Shown here: positions 36,656 through 38,980 of the stretch, piece by piece
Layout: each line of letters begins with the position of its first letter
How positions within the stretch are numbered: the first letter of the stretch is position 1
IMG/VR virus record: IMGVR_UViG_3300032265_001425
Coordinates: 1-38,980 of that record
DNA: 38,980 nucleotides
Reading direction: 5' to 3' (one strand)
Origin: a virus
Notes under the pieces: model-generated
What the model saw: the letters and a program-made list of their open reading frames with translations, nothing else
What the model was told of the DNA's origin: nothing
Database searches by the model: none
Program-made: the position numbers and the translations under genes

Positions 36656-37058
36656 TGGAGCTGGAGGGAATCGAACCCTCGTGTAAACAACTAATCCAAT
36701 AAATTCATTCACAGGTTTAGTTAATTTTTCTAAATTAACAAAATATTTGGTTTGATATATGTGAGAAACCTACCAACAAATAACTTGGTCTTGGAATTAT
36801 TTTACTGGAGCTCCAACCTGCGACTCCTTAAGACACTTCTGTTCCTAGGTTACATGTGTTCCGACCCGACAAAGATTAGGCAGCTACTGCCATTTCTTCA
36901 TTGCTTACGAGAGCCATTACGTCCTCGAAAGTCATTGTAGACAATTCTACAACATTATTTGCATTTAATTGCTACTTAGGATATTAAAGTGCTTCCAAAG
37001 CTAGCACTACCTGTATCACTTATTAAACTACATTATTTATCAAATCCAATGCAGCCCC
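36656..37058 (-). ncRNA. ssrA: Transfer-messenger RNA (tmRNA)
   Basis: Rescues stalled ribosomes with SmpB. The ends form the tRNA-like domain: 5' GGGGCTG pairs with 3' CAGCTCC, discriminator A, T arm GAGGG-TTCGATT-CCCTC. No CCA is encoded. The length of about 403 nt is typical. The mRNA-like part has a frame ending ...NEEMAVAA-TAA (stop at 36876-36878), similar to ALAA-type degradation tags; the last ten codons VSNEEMAVAA align with ANDENYALAA. A 7-bp hairpin (36935-36952) precedes the tag region. The resume codon cannot be fixed by eye. The 5' end lies 1 nt after the smpB stop, so 5' processing by RNase P is needed. Confidence 0.93.
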
Positions 37059-37490
37059 TTATTTTTGTTTTAATTCTCTTTGTGTTTCTAATTTAATATC
37101 TTTTTCACGAATTGAATTCTTTTTATCATAAAGTTTTTTACCTCGTGCAACACCTAATTTTACTTTAAATTTATTATTTAGTATAAATATTTCTAATGGT
37201 ATTATAGTATTACCTTTAATTTTTATTTGTTCTTCAATTATTTTAATTTCTTTTTTCTTTAAAAGCAACTTTCGTTCACGAAGTTCTTCATGATTATTAA
37301 TTGAAGCATTTTTAAATTTAGAAATAAACATATTTTTAATAAATATTTCATTATCTACTATATGAGCATAGCTATCTTTAATATTAGCTTCACCTGCTCG
37401 AAGTGATTTAACTTCTGAACCTAGAAGACTAATACCTGCTGTATATTCTTTTAGTATAAAATATTCAAAATATGCTTTTCTATTAATCAT
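37059..37490 (-). CDS. smpB: SsrA-binding protein SmpB, 143 aa
   Basis: RNA-binding OB-fold partner of tmRNA. NRKAYFEYFILKEYTAGISL starts the domain, LLGSEVKSLRAGEANIKDSY is the signature, RERKLLLKKKEI and NTIIPLEIFI follow, and VARGKKLYDKKNSIREKDIK is the C-terminal tail that enters the ribosomal mRNA channel. All family blocks are present and length is normal. It overlaps the upstream gene by 8 nt and its stop directly abuts ssrA. Confidence 0.95.
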   Translation of the reverse strand: MINRKAYFEYFILKEYTAGISLLGSEVKSLRAGEANIKDSYAHIVDNEIFIKNMFISKFKNASINNHEELRERKLLLKKKEIKIIEEQIKIKGNTIIPLEIFILNNKFKVKLGVARGKKLYDKKNSIREKDIKLETQRELKQK

Positions 37491-37707
37491 TAGAATATAA
37501 TTCTTCTGTTGTTAGCAAATATAAAACTTCTTTTAAATGTTTAAAATTAGTACACTTACAAACTAATTCAGGTTCTCCAAAACCATCGTTAATAGTATAC
37601 AAATCTTGTGTTTTGATATTAAATTCAAAATCCCAATTTCCTCCATAATATGAAGTATTATCATCTGAAAAGAAACTGATACTGTTAAGTTGATCTTTAG
37701 TTATCAT
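37483..37707 (-). CDS. Hypothetical protein, 74 aa
   Basis: Small acidic protein, MITKDQLNSISFFSDDNTSY then NWDFEFNIKTQDLYTINDGF. No domain recognised. It overlaps smpB by 8 nt and the upstream membrane-protein gene by 4 nt. Confidence 0.6.
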   Translation of the reverse strand: MITKDQLNSISFFSDDNTSYYGGNWDFEFNIKTQDLYTINDGFGEPELVCKCTNFKHLKEVLYLLTTEELYSND

Positions 37708-37916
37708 TTATCTTTAAATTTATAAATCCACACTGTATCTACTTTTTGGTTATTAGCTTTTAATTCCCAAGTTATCTCAGGTTTAGTTTGTGTTTTAATT
37801 GTGTTTTCTTTTACTTGATTTTTAATAAAATATCCTAAACTTAACATAGCTAATGCGAATAGTATTACTATTAATACTATTGCTGCTTTAAATATATCTG
37901 CTAATGCGTTTCCCAT
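37704..37916 (-). CDS. Small single-span membrane protein, 70 aa
   Basis: One hydrophobic helix near residues 8-30 (FKAAIVLIVILFALAMLSLG) with a polar C-terminal domain (KPEITWELKANNQKVDTVW). Topology would fit a spanin-like or accessory membrane protein; there is no lipobox. Overlaps the next gene by 4 nt. Confidence 0.6.
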   Translation of the reverse strand: MGNALADIFKAAIVLIVILFALAMLSLGYFIKNQVKENTIKTQTKPEITWELKANNQKVDTVWIYKFKDK

Positions 37917-37926
37917 AGTTTATTTT

Positions 37927-38463
37927 TTATAATGCAGCAAATCTAATCATACAACCTCTAAATCCTTCCGGTCGATATTCCTCAGGATTTGTTAAAACTT
38001 TTTCTAACATGTCACGAATCATTTGTTTATCATCTTCAAGAGTTCTTTCAGGTGACCAAGTTAATGTAATACTTTGTGTAGGCGTAAGAGTTACTGGATC
38101 GTAAATGATAGGAGCAAATACACAACCATCTTTTACTGGTTGATACACTTCCATTGGGTCATACATTTTTGGAGTAAAGTTTAAAGTATAAATATATCCT
38201 ACTTTATGTTTGTAAGCTGGATTGTCTGAATCTGATATTCTTAAAGACTTTGCAACTATTGGTTTTTGTTTATCTTCAGTTAATCCAGCAGGTAGTTCCA
38301 TCCATATAATTTTATCAAACTCAAAATGCTTGATTAACTCTGCTTCTACTTGATCACGCTGTTCTTCAGTTAGTTGAGTAATTCCTTCAGTGTTATTACA
38401 CCCATAACTCTTACCTGTGTTTCCACAAATAGATAATAATTTTTCTGTTAAATTTGATTTCAT
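37927..38463 (-). CDS. Hypothetical phage protein, 178 aa
   Basis: MKSNLTEKLLSICGNTGKSY starts a protein with LTEEQRDQVEAELIKHFEFD and LTPTQSITLTWSPERTLEDD. No domain recognised. It lies 10 nt from the small membrane-protein gene and 3 nt from the upstream gene. Confidence 0.6.
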   Translation of the reverse strand: MKSNLTEKLLSICGNTGKSYGCNNTEGITQLTEEQRDQVEAELIKHFEFDKIIWMELPAGLTEDKQKPIVAKSLRISDSDNPAYKHKVGYIYTLNFTPKMYDPMEVYQPVKDGCVFAPIIYDPVTLTPTQSITLTWSPERTLEDDKQMIRDMLEKVLTNPEEYRPEGFRGCMIRFAAL

Positions 38464-38466
38464 GAT

Positions 38467-38826
38467 TTATTTTTTTATAATGTTAATTTTAACATCTCCA
38501 TTAATGATTTGATCTTGCACCTTAGATGCTTCTTTAAAGTTTTTACAATCTGTTACATCCACATTGATTGTTAATCCTAGCTCTTTTAATTGTTCAGCTG
38601 TTAATGGTTTAATAGGTTCAGGTTCTACAACTTTAGAAAATGTTCTTTTAATAGGTTCTTTTTTAAAAGTATATCCTGTAATGTCAACATATTTAAGCAA
38701 TTCCTTGTCACCGTCAATTATTATGCCAGGTATTTCTCCTCCAATTTTAATCATTGCTATTTTGTATCCCATCTTATGAGATAACCACTTAATTAATTTT
38801 ATCATTTTAATATAGATTTTAATCAT
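38467..38826 (-). CDS. Hypothetical protein, 119 aa
   Basis: A basic N-terminus (KLIKWLSHKMGYK) precedes a proline/glutamate linker (VVEPEPIKPLTAEQLKELGL) and a C-terminal alpha/beta part. The start at 38826 overlaps a TGA as ATGA; an ATG seven codons later (38805) is an alternative. Function unknown. Confidence 0.5.
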   Translation of the reverse strand: MIKIYIKMIKLIKWLSHKMGYKIAMIKIGGEIPGIIIDGDKELLKYVDITGYTFKKEPIKRTFSKVVEPEPIKPLTAEQLKELGLTINVDVTDCKNFKEASKVQDQIINGDVKINIIKK

Positions 38827-38898
38827 TTAATTTCAGGATGTATTTTATTTTTATGTAAAAGCCTTGTAAAGTATTCCACAACTTATACGTTTAATGTT

Positions 38899-38980
38899 TT
38901 ATTCATAACTTTCTATTTTTTGTTCTTTATATGTTATTGTGATTAGTTTGGTTGGTATGTTATGCTGGCCTAACCACTCT
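38899..38980 (-). CDS. C-terminal end of a gene running off the right edge
   Basis: A minus-strand frame open to the window edge reads ...WLGQHNIPTKLITITYKEQK and ends IESYE-stop. Only about 26 codons are inside the window, so no function can be given. The stretch 38827-38898 between it and the next gene holds nothing I recognise beyond a GTG-started 18-codon frame. Confidence 0.35.
   Translation of the reverse strand, partial: EWLGQHNIPTKLITITYKEQKIESYE

Overview
This window reads as part of the genome of a large, AT-rich, lytic-type tailed phage (T4-like replication module) that probably infects a Bacteroidota/Flavobacteriia host. Every protein gene and RNA gene I can support is on the minus strand. 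The phage case rests on a T4-type replisome (family B polymerase, sliding clamp, two-part clamp loader), a phage-type ATP-dependent DNA ligase, dense 1-20 nt gene overlaps, a long tRNA array and many small orphan genes. The host case rests on ten near-identical promoter elements of the form TTTG-N20-TAnnTTTA, which match the known Bacteroidota primary-sigma consensus, and on A/T-rich start regions in place of strong Shine-Dalgarno sites. No structural genes (capsid, tail, terminase) are in the window.

Layout, left to right. 1-2100: 18 tRNA genes, a 38-codon gene with its own terminator, and a 123-nt candidate structured RNA. 2104-8258: accessory and repair genes: lipoprotein peptidoglycan hydrolase, UV-damage endonuclease UvsE, a cyclic-phosphate-processing receiver domain protein, a primase-like protein, a SET-domain protein, DNA ligase, a hotdog thioesterase and a small DNA-binding protein. 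8315-10814: small orphan genes, an HNH-like protein and a holin-like membrane protein. 10908-21291: a sugar-modification island of eight glycosyltransferase-like and four methyltransferase genes plus a zinc-ribbon gene. 21315-29976: ribbon-helix-helix protein, PD-(D/E)XK Fe-S nuclease, clamp loader small and large subunits, GroEL, GroES, sliding clamp and DNA polymerase. 29978-34967: nucleotide and pterin metabolism: MazG-like pyrophosphatase, FolE, QueD, thioredoxin and ThyA. 34960-36635: orphan genes. 36656-37490: tmRNA (ssrA) directly abutting smpB. 37483-38980: orphan genes, with a partial gene at the right edge.

How it fits together. The phage carries a translation-support kit (18 tRNAs, tmRNA, SmpB, GroEL/GroES), a DNA replication and repair set, and the first steps of 7-deazaguanine synthesis (FolE, QueD). 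The deazaguanine product could feed base modification, but the later enzymes are not in this window. The large glycosyltransferase/methyltransferase island could decorate the virion, the DNA or the host surface; the sequence alone does not say which.

The most unusual signals are: (1) the last 12 codons of thyA, stop included, occur again as two degenerate copies behind two small downstream genes, as if cargo genes were inserted stepwise at the thyA 3' end; (2) a phage tmRNA starting at the base next to the smpB stop codon and carrying a non-standard tag; (3) a canonical -1 slippery heptamer CCCTTTT directly before a stop codon, followed by an open -1 frame of about 60 codons; (4) a rigid promoter family, three members of which predict leaderless mRNAs and one of which is buried in a terminator hairpin; (5) a tRNA with a CAU anticodon and a long variable arm; (6) a structured RNA closed by a 7-bp acceptor-like stem inside the tRNA array.
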